From: CAYMEV01 sp964431655 [NCBI: uncultured bacterium]
GTDB taxonomy: Bacteria > CAYMEV01
Reading direction: 5' to 3'
Assembly (NCBI GenBank): GCA_964431655.1
Contig: CAYSKJ010000007.1
Span: 1 to 40,348, forward strand
DNA length: 40,348 nt
Shown here: in pieces, positions 24,196-33,295 of the stretch
Position numbering within the stretch: the first letter of the stretch is position 1
How the letters are laid out: every line of letters starts with the position of its first letter
The notes under the pieces: model-generated
Told to the model about the DNA's origin: nothing
The model's input: only the letters and a program-made list of their open reading frames with translations
Databases searched by the model: none
Program-made: the position numbers and the translations under genes

Positions 24196-27100
24196 CTATC
24201 TTACCCTCACCGGGTAGGGCGGTCTGGAATACTCCTCAGGCGGATTTTCTTCAAGCTCCTTAAGGGCAAGTTCAATGGCTTTTTCCAGCTGAGGGTCATG
24301 GCCCTCTATAATGTCTGCAGGCCATTGCTCAACTTCGATATCAGGATTTATCCCTGCATTTTCAACAATGAATCCCTCATTGGTCCAGATAGCAAGGTTT
24401 GGAGCAGTTACATAGCCTCCATCCATAAGCTCAGGAAATCCAAGAATTCCGACAAGGGCTCCGAAGGTCCTCTTTCCTACAAGTGTTCCAATTTTATGCT
24501 TTTTGAACATATAGGGGAGCATATCGCCGCCTGAAACAGCTGTCTCGTTAATTATCATTATCTTAGGCCCCTGTATTGATGCACTTGGAGTTTTCATATC
24601 CATGCCGTACCTGAAATTCCAGTGGGAATGATAGGGTCTGGCAAGTATGTCTATATAATAATCAGCAAGCATGCCCCCGCCATTAGATCTTTCATCGATA
24701 ATAACTGCCTTCCGGTTTGACTGGGGGAAAAAGTACCGTGTGAAGTATGCCAGACCCAGCCAGCTTGTATTAGGAACATATACATATGCTACCTGGCCAT
24801 CGGTTGCATCCGTAACCTTCTTTAAATTTCCCTCAACCCAGTCAAGGCTTCTAAGGAAATGCTCGTGCTGAACAGGAACAGCTTTTATCAGCCTTGTTTC
24901 CTTATAATCGGGATCTGGGCTGACGGTCAGCTCCGTAATCCTGCCTGCAGTATTTTCAAAAAAGCTGTAAATATTACTGCCGGCATCTATATTACACCCG
25001 TTGACCGCAAGTATATACTCTCCCTCTTTTATGTCTATGCCCGGTTCTGTAAGAGGTGAACGCAGATTTAAATCCCAGTTCAGCCCTCCGTATATTTTTG
25101 ATATTCGGTATCTGTTGTTCTCAACCTCGTAGTCAGCCCCCAGAAGGCCTATGCCTGCCGATCCGGAGGCACCATGACGGTTTCCTTCTCCGACATAATG
25201 ATGGCCCACGGAAAGTTCACTGCACATCCACTTTATGAGCCGGTAAAGGTCACTGCTGCAGGTAAGGTGAGGAAGAAATACCCTGTATTTCTCCCGGATT
25301 ATTTCCCAGTCAGCCCCGTGCATGCCAGGGTCATAGAAATAATCCCGGTTTATCCGCCATGCCTCATCCAGTATCTGGGCCCATTCAGCAGGGGGATCAG
25401 TTTTCAGCAGAATATCCCCGACATTAAGGTTTAGCGAGCTGGCTTGAGCGTTTAGGCCCGCATCGGCGATATACCATGAATTCCCGTTCTGATACAGTAT
25501 TTTGGACCCGTTTGCTGAGGTAATATAGCTGTCGGTTTTTAAAAGCTCACTGGTATCCTTCTTTTTCATATCGTACATTTTCAATGAGCCTGTCATAGAG
25601 GGTTCACCCCTTTCAATAAAAAGAAGATTTCCATCCCCTGTCATGCCGAGATCGGAATAACTTCCGGCCTTAACAGGAAAAGAAACCGTCCTGTTGTTTA
25701 TACCTTCAAAATCAATGCGGATATTATCGTTCTGCCCTGCATTTTTCTCACCGCCTTTATCCCTGCTTTCCCCGGGTTTCTCTTCATCGCTTTCCTTGAG
25801 GAAAGGTGAGGGCGTATCCTTTTGCAGGGTAATAAGATATATGGATTTTGTGGCTCTGATTTTCGAGTTGGAAAGATCAAACCAGTTGACCTTAGGCCCT
25901 GCATCAGAAGATGCAAAGAAACAGAGATATCTGCCTTCAGGATCAAAGACAGGATCTGAGGCTTCATACAGACCATCGCTAACCGCAATTGATTTATCCT
26001 CCTCCAGGCAATAGATAAATATCTGCTTAAAATGTGTCTCAAGTACTTTTGTAAAGCTTAGATAGCGGGAATCGGAAGACCAGGATCCGGCCATATCCCT
26101 GAAAGCCCCTGGAACATACATATCATCAGAGGCTATCTTCTTGTTAATTCCTGATTTAACATCAATAAGGTAAAGGCTTCTGCTATTATCCGAATAGGCT
26201 ATTTTCCGGGAATCGGGCGACCATCGGGGAAAAGCATAAAATCCAGCTCCGTCAAGATTGAAAATTTTTTCCTCCCCCTTCCCGTCCTGAGGTTTTATTG
26301 CAAGCTGATACTCGCCGGAAATATCAGTAAAGTAAGCAATATACTTTCCATCCGGCGACCATGAGGGGTATCTCTCGTGGATGCCGGCAGTTCTGGTAAT
26401 ATTTCGCGGATCGCCCTTTTTAGCCGGCACGGTGATTATATCGCCCCGGAAGCCGAATACCGCCCGCGCTCCGGAGGGTGATACATCAGAGCTTCTTATG
26501 TAATTGCCCCCCCTGACATAATCCTGCCTTAAGCCCGGAAGGTCTGAAGAAATCCCTATGGCAAGCTTCTGAACCGAGCCCGAATCTAAATCAAGGCTAT
26601 GCAGAAAGCCAGCCTGTTCAAGGATAATCCTTTTACCATCGGAAGATATGTTAAGAACCGGGAAATCCTTAAAATCAGTATGCTTTTCAGTTATATCCTT
26701 TTGGGTGTCATAGGAATAAAGGTTGAACTCTCCATCCCTGTCTGAAAGAAAATATATCTTTCCGCCGGCCCAGACGGGCTTCGTGTCATTGCACCCTCCA
26801 TGGGGTTTTGGCAGTTCCTTCACTGAATGGTCAGCAAAAGAGAATATCCATATTCTGGACATGGCCCCGCCCCTGTAGTTTTTCCACTGCTCAAACACAT
26901 CAGGCAAAGGCGTATAGGCTATAAACTGCCCGTCAGTGGAATAAGACGCATGAAAGCCGTTAGGAATATCAAGCTTCCTGGGAAACCCGCCTTCTATGGA
27001 AACCGTATAAAGCTGGGTATAATTCCAAGGATGAGCTCGTGCTGATGAAAAAAGGACATTTTTGCCGTCAGGGGTAAACCCCCGGACCAGATCTTCTGCG

Positions 27101-27465
27101 GGATGCCATGTAAGGCGTTCAGGGATACCACCCTCTGATGGTACAATATATACATCGGTATTTCCTTCCTGCTCACTGCTGAATGCTATAAGACTGCCAT
27201 CAGGTGAAAAGACAGGGTTGGAATCATTGCCTTCATTTATAAAAATCCTCCTGGGGTTATTTTTACTCATATCCTGAATCCATATATCTTCAGCATAGGC
27301 AAATGCAATCTTTCTACCGTTTACAGCAGGTTCTGAAAGCATCCTGGTATCTTCTGTCTCTATACCTGAAAGATTCAAAGCATTAAAAAGAAAGATACAA
27401 ATCATAGTAAAAAGGCAAAATCTCCACAGCTTCAAGTCGGATACTTTTATTAGAGAAAATTTCAT
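24196..27465 (-). CDS. Exported tricorn-like protease (S41 family)
   Basis: This 1,089-residue protein has the whole tricorn layout. A signal peptide (hydrophobic about 15-33) is followed by a six- and a seven-bladed-type propeller region with many WSPDGKYIAY / FSPDGSLIAF (PD40-like) repeats to about residue 650. Next come a helical C1 part with LSVGHHYVGEG (catalytic His), a PDZ domain (about 760-850), and the S41 core with NETAVSGGDMLPYMF (Ser about 978) and FIVENAGINPD (Glu about 1035). All catalytic residues appear intact. The archaeal enzyme is cytosolic and trims proteasome products; here it should act in the periplasm or at the surface. The ATG at 27465 lies 6 bases after a GGGGGG run that directly abuts the alternative ATG at 27471, so the inner start is preferred. 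Confidence 0.9.
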   Translation of the reverse strand: MKFSLIKVSDLKLWRFCLFTMICIFLFNALNLSGIETEDTRMLSEPAVNGRKIAFAYAEDIWIQDMSKNNPRRIFINEGNDSNPVFSPDGSLIAFSSEQEGNTDVYIVPSEGGIPERLTWHPAEDLVRGFTPDGKNVLFSSARAHPWNYTQLYTVSIEGGFPRKLDIPNGFHASYSTDGQFIAYTPLPDVFEQWKNYRGGAMSRIWIFSFADHSVKELPKPHGGCNDTKPVWAGGKIYFLSDRDGEFNLYSYDTQKDITEKHTDFKDFPVLNISSDGKRIILEQAGFLHSLDLDSGSVQKLAIGISSDLPGLRQDYVRGGNYIRSSDVSPSGARAVFGFRGDIITVPAKKGDPRNITRTAGIHERYPSWSPDGKYIAYFTDISGEYQLAIKPQDGKGEEKIFNLDGAGFYAFPRWSPDSRKIAYSDNSRSLYLIDVKSGINKKIASDDMYVPGAFRDMAGSWSSDSRYLSFTKVLETHFKQIFIYCLEEDKSIAVSDGLYEASDPVFDPEGRYLCFFASSDAGPKVNWFDLSNSKIRATKSIYLITLQKDTPSPFLKESDEEKPGESRDKGGEKNAGQNDNIRIDFEGINNRTVSFPVKAGSYSDLGMTGDGNLLFIERGEPSMTGSLKMYDMKKKDTSELLKTDSYITSANGSKILYQNGNSWYIADAGLNAQASSLNLNVGDILLKTDPPAEWAQILDEAWRINRDYFYDPGMHGADWEIIREKYRVFLPHLTCSSDLYRLIKWMCSELSVGHHYVGEGNRHGASGSAGIGLLGADYEVENNRYRISKIYGGLNWDLNLRSPLTEPGIDIKEGEYILAVNGCNIDAGSNIYSFFENTAGRITELTVSPDPDYKETRLIKAVPVQHEHFLRSLDWVEGNLKKVTDATDGQVAYVYVPNTSWLGLAYFTRYFFPQSNRKAVIIDERSNGGGMLADYYIDILARPYHSHWNFRYGMDMKTPSASIQGPKIMIINETAVSGGDMLPYMFKKHKIGTLVGKRTFGALVGILGFPELMDGGYVTAPNLAIWTNEGFIVENAGINPDIEVEQWPADIIEGHDPQLEKAIELALKELEENPPEEYSRPPYPVRVR

Positions 27466-27661
27466 AAACATCCCCCCATGAAAAAATATTTTAAACTTAA
27501 AATATATACGTAATTTTTGTTAAAAGTGTTTGCCCTATTTAACTTAGCAGAATACTAGTCTTACCAAATATTCGAACTAATTCAAAAGCTAAATTAATAC
27601 TTTAAAACTTTGTTACATGTGTTCCGTAAATTGAATATATATTTTATAAAGGTACTGTAAT

Positions 27662-28765
27662 ATTAAATTCCTATCTTTTATTTTTCTAATATTGGTAATA
27701 TTCTATTCCATTTTATTATCGGGTAATGAATTGATTTTGGCTCAAGAGCAAGATATACCGCAAGAAGCCCGGACCAGGGGAATTATTTTCATTCCCGGGG
27801 CATTCTATACGCCGGAAACAGACTGGGGCCTTGCAGCAGGACTGCTGTACTACTTTCAGGGTTTCGGAGGCTTTGACAGGGATAAACCCTCTTCCATTTC
27901 AGCAAATATTATTTATACCCTTAAGAATCAGAAGAAGTTTACAGTCATACCAAAAATCAGGATAAACAATTCTGAGTATCTTTTAAGCTCCAGGATAAGT
28001 TTTACCGATTATCCTGAAAAATATTACGGTATAGGCAATAATAACTCTGCAGATGATTATACAGGCTATACCAGCAAAGGAATTGAAGCCTGGCTGAATG
28101 CCTCAAGAAGGATTTATAAAAATCTTTATGCCGGATTAAACATAAACTATATCAATAATAATATAATCGATATTGATGATACAGATACCCGGACCTATGA
28201 TTTTTTATCCTCTTTCAACCGTAAGGAGATTTTAAGCCTGGGGATTAAATTCACCTGGGACAGCCGGGACAACACCTTCTATACCAGCAAGGGGACTTAC
28301 CTGGATATCTTGATGGAGGTCTACATAAAAGAATTCTTAAGCGATTACGGTTTTCAGAGCTATCTGATTGATCTAAGGAATTTTCAGAGCTTTGGCAAAG
28401 ACATCCTGGCCTTCCAGGCTTATTTTCATTTCAATACATCAGGCTGCCCTTTCTTTGCCATGCCGACCCTGGGAGGTCCGGGACTGCTCAGGGGTGTAGT
28501 CCAGAACCTTTACAGGGACCTGAACCTCATGGCTTTTCAAGCTGAATACAGGATGCCCCTTGGAAACAAAATCAGCCTTGTATTCTTTGCAGGCGCAGGA
28601 GATACGGCTGGCAGGGCAGATGCCTTCAGACTGGCCAATCTCAAATATTCTGCAGGAGCAGGTATTAGATACAGGTTATCGGACAATGGTATAAACTTCA
28701 GACTTGATATCGGGTACAGCAGGGAAGATTTCAATTTCTACCTGGGAGTCCTGGAAGCCTTCTGA
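27662..28765 (+). CDS. BamA/D15-family outer-membrane beta-barrel protein without POTRA domains
   Basis: The protein has about 367 residues. Its beta-strand-rich body carries FTWDSRDNTFYTSKGTYLDI, GGPGLLRGVVQN and AEYRMPLGNKISLVFFAGAG, hallmarks of the bacterial surface antigen (D15/BamA/TamA) barrel, and the last residue is Phe. No POTRA domains precede the barrel, so it is a small stand-alone member rather than BamA itself. No ATG or GTG serves the full reading frame. I start at ATT (27662) because AAAGG lies 9 bases before it and it completes a canonical signal peptide (IKFLSFIFLILVIFYSILLS, cleavage after LILA). The alternative TTG at 27692 lacks both a ribosome-binding site and the basic residue. 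It converges with the beta-helix gene, 17 bases apart. Confidence 0.75.
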   Translation: MKFLSFIFLILVIFYSILLSGNELILAQEQDIPQEARTRGIIFIPGAFYTPETDWGLAAGLLYYFQGFGGFDRDKPSSISANIIYTLKNQKKFTVIPKIRINNSEYLLSSRISFTDYPEKYYGIGNNNSADDYTGYTSKGIEAWLNASRRIYKNLYAGLNINYINNNIIDIDDTDTRTYDFLSSFNRKEILSLGIKFTWDSRDNTFYTSKGTYLDILMEVYIKEFLSDYGFQSYLIDLRNFQSFGKDILAFQAYFHFNTSGCPFFAMPTLGGPGLLRGVVQNLYRDLNLMAFQAEYRMPLGNKISLVFFAGAGDTAGRADAFRLANLKYSAGAGIRYRLSDNGINFRLDIGYSREDFNFYLGVLEAF

Positions 28766-28782
28766 ACCAGTTATCTAATATC

Positions 28783-30942
28783 TCATATTTTCTGCTTTAC
28801 CCGGTAGTTTTTTGAAAATTCCGAGGTGTTACCGTTCTGGTCAGTAGCTGTACCGGTAATTATAAGGGGATATATATTAAAGAATACCTCAGGGGGTATG
28901 GTAAATGTAAATCTGCCCTGAGAATTTGAAACCACAGAACCTATATACTCCATTCCCTGGCCGTATTCCCACGGAAAGAATCTGTCTGCAATGAATACAT
29001 CAACGGTGCAGCTGGGCATGCAGTAACCATTGATATTGTTCTGGAACTGCTTGCCGAAAACTGGAAAGAATACCCTCTTATTGGGTCCGTTATTATAATA
29101 ATCTGGATCATTCTGGGTGACGCCCTCATTGCCAAGGTCAATTGCCAGCAGTCCATTATTCTTGAAATGATTTCCACGGATGGTATTGTAGAGGGTTGAA
29201 GAGTCTGTAGGCCATGTGCCAATAGTAATTCCGTTTCTTAAATTGTACATTATCCTGTTTATATAGCTGTAATTAGAGTCCCCGATAATATTGTTAGAGG
29301 AGCCGTTCTGTACCCTGATTCCGTCCAATGTATTTCCCATAGCTGTTTCGAAATCAGCGCCGGTGCCTATATAATTTCCATATATGAAATTATTGACCGT
29401 AGCACTCCCCCCAAGTCTAATACCGGAGTTCCCGTTTGCAGAAATTATATTTCTGTAAGCATTGTTCAAGCCTCCAATGGTATTGTGGCTGGAACCGCTG
29501 TCCAGCAGTATTCCGTCAAGGACATTGCCCCTGGGATAAACCCCGGTGGCATTGGTACCTATGCGGTTACCCCTTATATTATTATTCTGGCTCAAATAAC
29601 CGTTGGTAGTATTGTGGGTGAGCAGTATGCCGTACTGCTGGTTAGCTGATATGGTGTTCCCGTCTGTACCGTAAAGACCGCCTATCTCATTATATTTTGC
29701 GCCCAGAAGATATATTCCATGGGTACCGTTTCCCCTGGGTGTGGTATAATCCGAGGCAAGGCCGATGGAATTATTCTTTACGGTGCAGTAGTTGGCGGTT
29801 ATCCTTATGCCGTAAAGGGTATTGGAAGATATAATATTTGATGTTATGGTGGTATAATGGGAGTGTTCGCTTACATTAATGCCTTCATTATTGGGCGCTG
29901 AGGTCAGACCGTTAGCCATAAGCCCTATTATATTCCCTGATATGGTATTGCCGGTGGAGTATTGATGAATGCAGACTACTCCTGATGAACCGCTTCCCGC
30001 AATGACATTTCCAGCCAGGGTATTGTTTTTTGCCTTGTAGAAGGCAGCACCGGTTCCGCCGTTACCTATCATGGCATTGCCGTTTATATTCAGTCCTATA
30101 TAGTTGCCTGAGATTATATTGCCGCTTGTATCGAGATTGCCGTTTCTTTCAAGCCTGATGCCCGCCATAGTGTTGCCTGAGATTATATTCCTCTGGTCCG
30201 GCTCCGTCCCTCCGACCTGGGTGTCTGTGATGCCGTTTATAATGAGTATCCCCTCGTAATTAGGTATTGCATACTGGCCTGAGCGGTCAAGTCCTATTAT
30301 ATTTCCGTAAATTATATTACCGGTGCCTGCACCGGGGATAACCCCTCCATCAGCTGCATCAAATATACCTATACCGGCATTCTGATTCCCCGAAAGCACA
30401 CAGTACCTTATAGTATTGTAACTGCTGTTTTCTACCATGGTAATGCCGGCATAGTTGGGATGTCCCTGACTGCTTTGCGAGGCTGATCCGCTCACATTGG
30501 TCCCAAAATAACAATACTCTATGATATTGTTGGAGGCATAATAAACAAGGATTCCCCTGTCAAAGTTATTAAAAACAAGGCCCCTGATGGTTATATTTTC
30601 AAGCTGCTCGTCAAAGCTGTAGTTTATTTTGATACCGTTTATGCTCCCGTTTCCCTTAAGAACAACATCGGGATATAAATCCCCGCCTGATACAAGACCG
30701 TTGATAGTGGTATTGCTTTTCTGTATGGGCAGTTCATTTGTAAGGTTAATGGTTATGGGATAGGAAAGGCTTGATGAAAAGGTAATGGTATTATGAGAAT
30801 CACCGTTCTGGTTGGCGGTGAGGACAGCCTGATAAAGACTGCCGGGCCCTGAAGAGTTCGTATTGGTAACCGTTATGGTAGCCCCGTAAAAGGAAAGACT
30901 GGCAAACAGCATAAATATTAAAATAATAAAATTTTTCTTCAT
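28783..30942 (-). CDS. Exported right-handed parallel beta-helix repeat protein
   Basis: The 719-residue protein begins with a signal peptide (KKNFIILIFMLFASLSFYGA) and then consists of beta-helix coils. Repeats of the form NxISGNxxxGI and GNxIGLxxxGxxxxxN recur throughout about residues 110-600, for example YIGLNINGNAMIGN, RIGTNATGVYPRGN and YIGTGADFETAMGN. The family includes NosD-like and pectate-lyase-like folds and many adhesins; no catalytic Asp/Arg set is recognisable. The last 110 residues form a non-repeat beta domain (VFFPVFGKQFQNNINGY onward) that may be a surface-sorting or Ig-like cap. I chose the ATG at 30942 over TTG at 30945. A good promoter lies upstream. It is probably a secreted or surface protein that binds a glycan. 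Confidence 0.85.
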   Translation of the reverse strand: MKKNFIILIFMLFASLSFYGATITVTNTNSSGPGSLYQAVLTANQNGDSHNTITFSSSLSYPITINLTNELPIQKSNTTINGLVSGGDLYPDVVLKGNGSINGIKINYSFDEQLENITIRGLVFNNFDRGILVYYASNNIIEYCYFGTNVSGSASQSSQGHPNYAGITMVENSSYNTIRYCVLSGNQNAGIGIFDAADGGVIPGAGTGNIIYGNIIGLDRSGQYAIPNYEGILIINGITDTQVGGTEPDQRNIISGNTMAGIRLERNGNLDTSGNIISGNYIGLNINGNAMIGNGGTGAAFYKAKNNTLAGNVIAGSGSSGVVCIHQYSTGNTISGNIIGLMANGLTSAPNNEGINVSEHSHYTTITSNIISSNTLYGIRITANYCTVKNNSIGLASDYTTPRGNGTHGIYLLGAKYNEIGGLYGTDGNTISANQQYGILLTHNTTNGYLSQNNNIRGNRIGTNATGVYPRGNVLDGILLDSGSSHNTIGGLNNAYRNIISANGNSGIRLGGSATVNNFIYGNYIGTGADFETAMGNTLDGIRVQNGSSNNIIGDSNYSYINRIMYNLRNGITIGTWPTDSSTLYNTIRGNHFKNNGLLAIDLGNEGVTQNDPDYYNNGPNKRVFFPVFGKQFQNNINGYCMPSCTVDVFIADRFFPWEYGQGMEYIGSVVSNSQGRFTFTIPPEVFFNIYPLIITGTATDQNGNTSEFSKNYRVKQKI

Positions 30943-30978
30943 CAAATGACACCTTCTTTTTATATTTTTTCTAGCACA

Positions 30979-31007
30979 CTTATATATACTATAGGGTCTG
31001 CAGACAA
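30979..31007 (-). promoter_or_regulatory. Sigma70-type promoter for the beta-helix gene
   Basis: On the minus strand TTGTCT (31007-31002) and TATAAG (30984-30979) are separated by 17 bases, about 37 bases before the start codon at 30942. Spacing is ideal and both hexamers are close to consensus. Confidence 0.55.
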
Positions 31008-31081
31008 GTTTTCAAATTTTTTGAATAATATAATTTTAAGCTTTTGGATAAAATACCGAAACCAGGCCCTGTCTGAGAACT

Positions 31082-32107
31082 TTATAGATGCAGATCGCCT
31101 ATAATACGGACTGTTTTTTCAATATCCCTTAAGTCCTGGGATCTGGAGGTAACAATACGCACAGATTCCGGGGATAAGGAGCTTACAAGAATCCCGTGGC
31201 TTTTTAAGGCATTTTCAAAGGATTCTCTTGCATTTATGCTCCTGAAACGGGCAAGAACAATATTAGTGCCCCCCCAGAGCGGATCCGGTGTTCCCATGTT
31301 TTTCAGTGCATTGTAAATCATTCCGGCCTTCTGGTGGTCATCCCTGAGCAATTGTTTATACCTTTTCAGGTAAAAAAGTGCAATATAACTGATATATCCT
31401 ATCTGCCGCATACCGCCCCCAAGCATTTTGCGGAAGATTCTCGCCTTTTTTATGAATTCAGCAGAGCCTGTAAGCATGCTGCCCAGAGGTGAGGAAAGGC
31501 CCTTGGAAAAGCATAAGGAAAGAGAATCGCAGTATCGGGCTATATCTGACGGCTCCTTATTCAGAAAAACGCAGGCATTGAGAATTCGAGCTCCGTCTAT
31601 GTGTATGGGAAGACTGTATTTTTTTGAAATATCCCGAATTTCACTCAGTCTTTTTATCGGGTAAACTGTTCCTCCACCGCGGTTGTGGGTATTTTCAAGC
31701 CATATAAGTACGGTTTTGGGCTGATAATAGATGTCCTGTCTGATAAGGCTGATAATGCTGACCGGGTCCATAATGCCGTCACTGTCCTCTGCAAAGCAGG
31801 GTGTAAGGCCTGCTACCCGGGATATTCCTCCGGATTCATAATGGATAGGGTGGCTGTTTTTATCCATAATGACCTCTCCCCCGTTGCTGGAATATATCAT
31901 AAGAGCTATGAGATTTGCCATTGTCCCTGTGGGAACAAAAAGGCTTTCTTCCTTGCCAAGCATTTTGGATACCATTTCCTGCAGTTTTGCCGTCTCATGA
32001 TCTTCTCCGTATACATCATCACCCACATCAGCCATGTAAATCTGCTTTAAGAGGCCTTCTTCAGGTACTGTAAGGGTGTCGCTCCTGTAATCGATTACCT
32101 TTTCCAT
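31082..32107 (-). CDS. Low-specificity L-threonine aldolase (PLP-dependent)
   Basis: The 341-residue fold-type I PLP enzyme splits threonine or allo-threonine to glycine and acetaldehyde. It opens with YRSDTLTVP and shows DVGDDVYGEDHE, FVPTGTMANLIAL (phosphate-binding turn), HIDGARILNA (Asp171 contacts the pyridine N) and SLCFSKGLSSPLGSML with the Schiff-base Lys202. The length is usual for the family. AAGGAT precedes the ATG at 32107. It lies 18 bases after the GGDEF gene on the same strand and may be co-transcribed, though no functional tie is evident. Stereo-preference cannot be read from the sequence. Confidence 0.9.
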   Translation of the reverse strand: MEKVIDYRSDTLTVPEEGLLKQIYMADVGDDVYGEDHETAKLQEMVSKMLGKEESLFVPTGTMANLIALMIYSSNGGEVIMDKNSHPIHYESGGISRVAGLTPCFAEDSDGIMDPVSIISLIRQDIYYQPKTVLIWLENTHNRGGGTVYPIKRLSEIRDISKKYSLPIHIDGARILNACVFLNKEPSDIARYCDSLSLCFSKGLSSPLGSMLTGSAEFIKKARIFRKMLGGGMRQIGYISYIALFYLKRYKQLLRDDHQKAGMIYNALKNMGTPDPLWGGTNIVLARFRSINARESFENALKSHGILVSSLSPESVRIVTSRSQDLRDIEKTVRIIGDLHL

Positions 32108-32125
32108 AATATCAATCCTTGAGTT

Positions 32126-33295
32126 TTATTCAGTTTTCATTAGAAATACCTGGTTTTTCCCCAGGGCTTTTGCCCTGTACATCATATTATCAGCATCGGC
32201 AAAAAGGCTTTTCAGGCTTTTTGAGTGGGAGGGAAAACTGGATACACCGAGGGAGGCCGTCAGTTTTGCAGAAATATTGTAATCCTTCAGGAATACCGCT
32301 GCTTCTATATCCTTCCTGATTAGTTCTGCTGCTTCAAAGGCAGTATCCATGCCGGTCTGATAAAGCAGTATGACAAATTCATCCCCCCCATAACGGAAAG
32401 CTTTGTATTTACCGGCAGATTCGCTAATTATGAAAGATACCTCCCTAATAGCTGCACTTCCAAACTTATGCCCGTAATTATCATTAATGCTTTTAAAACC
32501 GTCAAGATCAAGAAATATCATGGATATGGGGGCTTCTTTGGACCAGATGCCCTCATCAAGCTCATCCAGTATGCTTTCAAGATATCTGGAATTATAAAGC
32601 CCAGTCAGGACATCGGTTACGGAAAGAATCTCGTTCCGCTTTATCAGACGCTGATGCTCGATAATAAGGGAAATCATATCCGCCATGCTTTGTATAATCC
32701 TGAGGGTATTATCAAACAGCTCCATTGAGGCTTTATCCGCTTTCAGCACACAGATCCCGAAAACGTCTTCCTCAGCTATAAGGGGTACGAAAATCAGGGT
32801 GACTTCTTTCTTTTTATCCTTCTCATCTTCAATCATAGGCAGTACATAGTAGGTTCTTACCGGTTTTTCAAGGACCGGCCTCTGCATACTGATAATGTGT
32901 ATCATCCTTTTTTGTTCATCCTCATCAATGCCTCTTGCCAGGACCTTTTTTAACTGTCCATTTTCCTTATTGTAAAAAAAAATGACGCTTCCGGTGCAGA
33001 AGCTGATTTTAAGAAAGGAACGGCATAGATACCTGAGGATTTCAATTATGCTGTCGGACTGGTTAGCCTTAATACTCATATTCCTGTAGAGGTTTAACAC
33101 CTCGATTATGCTGTGAAGCTCTTCGATCCTTTTTTTTGACAGCTCGGAATACCTGAGTATTTCGTCCTTTTTCTGCACAATAAGGGAGAGCCTGTCTGAA
33201 AGGCTCTTCTCTGCTGACGGGTTTTCCCTCAGGATACCTGAAGATTCCTCGACAAGCCTTATCAGTTCTTTTATATTCTCATGAAGGATGCTCAT
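32126..33295 (-). CDS. GAF-GGDEF diguanylate cyclase
   Basis: The 389-residue soluble protein has an N-terminal coiled-coil helix (about 1-75), a GAF-like sensor domain (about 80-215), a linker helix and a GGDEF domain (about 225-389). The active site is intact: SVTDVLTGLYN, FLDLDGFKSINDNYGH and RYGGDEFVIL with GGDEF at 303-307. It should make cyclic-di-GMP in the cytoplasm. The RxxD inhibitory site that usually precedes GGDEF by five residues is absent (AGKY there), so product inhibition is not expected. The start overlaps the stop of the TPR lipoprotein by 4 bases (ATGA), so the two are translationally coupled. Confidence 0.9.
   Translation of the reverse strand: MSILHENIKELIRLVEESSGILRENPSAEKSLSDRLSLIVQKKDEILRYSELSKKRIEELHSIIEVLNLYRNMSIKANQSDSIIEILRYLCRSFLKISFCTGSVIFFYNKENGQLKKVLARGIDEDEQKRMIHIISMQRPVLEKPVRTYYVLPMIEDEKDKKKEVTLIFVPLIAEEDVFGICVLKADKASMELFDNTLRIIQSMADMISLIIEHQRLIKRNEILSVTDVLTGLYNSRYLESILDELDEGIWSKEAPISMIFLDLDGFKSINDNYGHKFGSAAIREVSFIISESAGKYKAFRYGGDEFVILLYQTGMDTAFEAAELIRKDIEAAVFLKDYNISAKLTASLGVSSFPSHSKSLKSLFADADNMMYRAKALGKNQVFLMKTE

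Noticed and set aside
28783-30942. CRISPR-like or DNA repeat array
   Set aside because: The repetition is at the protein level (beta-helix coils); the DNA repeats are imperfect and have no regular spacers.
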